NCBI GenBank assembly: GCA_016793585.1
Contig: JAEUJR010000604.1
Location: 1-7,471, forward strand
Direction of reading: 5' to 3'
DNA: 7,471 nt
Source: Archangium sp.
Lineage (GTDB): Bacteria > Myxococcota > Myxococcia > Myxococcales > Myxococcaceae
Program-made: the position numbers and the translations under genes
In this document: positions 6,049-7,471 of the stretch, in pieces
Position numbering within the stretch: the stretch's first letter is position 1
Layout: each line of letters starts with the position of its first letter
The notes under the pieces: model-generated
The model's input: only the letters and a program-made list of their open reading frames with translations
Database searches by the model: none
What the model was told of the DNA's origin: nothing

Positions 6049-6610
6049 TCAGCTGCGCTTCGACTCGCGCGTCAGTCTTGCCAACCAATCGGCCGTGCGC
6101 ACGGTGTCTTCCCTTGTGGCCAATGACTCGACCGACGGCTTCATTCTGTACGCCCAATTGTGAGGACCAACGGTGCCGGGTGTATTCACCCGCTCCGACT
6201 CACCGAACACGTCACCCCACGGCAAAATGCACCACGCGCTCTGCGAATTGAGCGCGGCCTGCAACAACGCCTCGTGCACCTCGGGGCTGAACTCGGCCGG
6301 AGGCGGTGTGAACCGCCACAGCTCGGGCCACGTGCGGCACACCGTCTCGCGCTCCCACGCCTGCGCCGATTCCCACCACGTGCGCATCATCTCGGTGTCG
6401 TGCGTGCCCGTCGTGACGAGCGACACCTCGGGGTAGTGCCGCGGGTCGCGATAGATGCCGTCTTCGCGGCTCCACCGCATCACCTGGTACCCGGGCAGCC
6501 CCAGCTTCGCCAACGTGTCCCTCGCGAAGCGCGGAATCACCCCGAGGTCCTCGGCCACGATGCTGGTGCCATCGGACAGAATGCGGAAATTCCGCTCGCC
6601 ACGCCGCTGC
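6049..6610 (-). repeat. Right copy of the malQ-derived direct repeat (intact version)
   Basis: This is the 3' 562 bp of the functional malQ, the partner of 1514-1890. It retains the 177 bp (6325-6501) absent from the left copy. The bases flanking that segment, CACAGCTC at 6317-6324 and CCAGCTTC at 6501-6508, share CAGCT, a microhomology consistent with deletion by slippage or end joining in the left copy. Confidence 0.85.
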
Positions 6611-7471
6611 TGTGACGGCTCATCACCCGGCACGAAGCGCCCCTTCGGCGTCTGCGCGTCACGAATGTACTGACGGAAATACCCGATGGCGTGGTCGATG
6701 CGCCGCGTGTCGTACGTCGCAGCCGCTGCCTTCGCGCGCGCCTTGATCCACCCGTCGCCGTCCTGCTCCATCGCCTCGAAGTCGAACCACGGCAGGCCCC
6801 AGTCCTGGCCATCGACCGAGAAGTCGTCGGGAGGAACACCCAACCGCGCGTCACGCCGCAGGTACTTCGCGTTCGCCCAGCAGTCCGCGCTGTCCTGCCC
6901 GATGATGAACGGCTCGTCACCGCACAACAGAATGTGTCGCGCCTTTGCCTGCTGCCGCACGCGCGCCCACTGCTCGTCGCACACCCACTGCAACCACTGG
7001 TGGAACCGAATGCGCTTCGCGTGCTCCTTCTTCGCCACGTCGAGCGCCTGCGGGTCGCGCGTCGAGAGCCCCTTCGGCCACTCCCACCACGGCTTCGCCT
7101 GGAACGCCTCCGAGAGCGCCGAGTACAGCGCGTAGTTCGACAGCCAGTGGTCCTGCTCCATGCAGAAGCGGTCGAAGGCCGAGCGCCGCGCCGACGGGCC
7201 CGCCTTCTCGAACACGCCGAACGCCCGCTCCAGCGCCGCCGTCTTCAGCGGGAACACGAGGTCGTAGCGAATCGTCTCTGACGCCTTCGCCTCGGCGAGC
7301 TGCTTCTTCTCGGCGTCGCTCCACGTCACGCCCTCGGGCAACCACTCGAGGTGAATGAAGAGCGGGTTCAACCCGAACGCGCTGCGCGTCGAGTACGGGC
7401 TCGGGTCGCCCGGCGTCGTCGGCAACAACGGCAGCACCATCAACATGCGCTGCTGGGCGCGCTGCATCCAC
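6049..7471 (-). CDS. malQ: 4-alpha-glucanotransferase (amylomaltase, GH77), N-terminus beyond the window
   Basis: The enzyme transfers alpha-1,4-glucan segments between maltodextrins in the cytoplasm (EC 2.4.1.25), in maltose and glycogen metabolism. The visible part has 474 codons and is open to the right edge. The true start is probably some 35-40 residues upstream, because LPLLPTTPGDPSPYSTRSAFGLNP lies close to the visible N-terminus. Counting from the Met codon at 7467, GH77 landmarks in order are: SPYS..SAF.LNP (23-34), GVPPDDFSVDGQDWG (210-224), RRIDHAIGYFRQY with nucleophile Asp258, IVAEDLGVIP with acid/base Glu306, and TTGTHDTEMMRTWW with stabiliser Asp357. These correspond to Asp293, Glu340 and Asp395 of the Thermus enzyme. 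The C-terminal NTPGTVGPHNWAYR is also typical. All three carboxylates are intact, so it should be active. Its last 562 bp are the source, or sister, of the remnant at 1514-1890. Confidence 0.96.
   Translation of the reverse strand, partial: WMQRAQQRMLMVLPLLPTTPGDPSPYSTRSAFGLNPLFIHLEWLPEGVTWSDAEKKQLAEAKASETIRYDLVFPLKTAALERAFGVFEKAGPSARRSAFDRFCMEQDHWLSNYALYSALSEAFQAKPWWEWPKGLSTRDPQALDVAKKEHAKRIRFHQWLQWVCDEQWARVRQQAKARHILLCGDEPFIIGQDSADCWANAKYLRRDARLGVPPDDFSVDGQDWGLPWFDFEAMEQDGDGWIKARAKAAAATYDTRRIDHAIGYFRQYIRDAQTPKGRFVPGDEPSQQRRGERNFRILSDGTSIVAEDLGVIPRFARDTLAKLGLPGYQVMRWSREDGIYRDPRHYPEVSLVTTGTHDTEMMRTWWESAQAWERETVCRTWPELWRFTPPPAEFSPEVHEALLQAALNSQSAWCILPWGDVFGESERVNTPGTVGPHNWAYRMKPSVESLATREDTVRTADWLARLTRESKRS

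Noticed and set aside
6917..7471. Minus-strand open frame of 184 codons at the right edge.
   Set aside because: It is an out-of-frame shadow of malQ, whose frame carries the GH77 motifs.

Overview
The window looks like a chromosomal stretch from a GC-rich myxobacterium (Myxococcota). This rests on protein style rather than any taxonomic marker. There are three predicted exported proteins with lipoprotein-like leaders, one with the Cys-rich 'CTPG...CxCPG..GxQxC..DG...GxCxC' module followed by a Gly/Ala/Ser/Thr stalk and ELWxxDGT repeats, plus a bacterial expansin.

Layout, left to right. (1) 1-657, minus strand: an expansin-type lipoprotein whose C-terminus leaves the window. (2) 745-1464, plus strand: an unrecognised lipoprotein, divergent from the expansin. 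(3) 1514-1890, minus: a decayed second copy of the 3' end of malQ. (4) 1891-2124: a short coding-like remnant with a frameshift. (5) 2125-5574, minus: a 1149-residue surface protein with a leader, Cys-rich module, repetitive stalk, small beta domain and 18 ELWxxDGT units. (6) 5575-6048: no intact gene; a frameshifted coding-like remnant on the plus strand. (7) 6049-7471, minus: malQ (4-alpha-glucanotransferase, GH77), missing only its N-terminus at the window edge.

The most notable structure is genomic. The last ~560 bp of malQ are present twice in the same orientation, about 4.5 kb apart, and the ELWxxDGT gene sits between the copies. The two copies match base for base apart from about 20 substitutions (my hand count), a 177-bp in-frame deletion, a 9-bp deletion and a one-base insertion. 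The left copy has lost two of the three GH77 catalytic carboxylates. This resembles a cargo gene gained beside malQ with the target's 3' end duplicated, and the repeats could still support excision by homologous recombination. Sampled GC in the cargo gene (53-58% in two 60-base rows) is well below that in malQ (70-72% in two rows).

Functionally the window mixes a cytoplasmic glucan enzyme with exported proteins of probable surface or matrix role. The genes do not form an obvious single operon or pathway. I see no CRISPR array, tRNA, rRNA, transposase or integrase.
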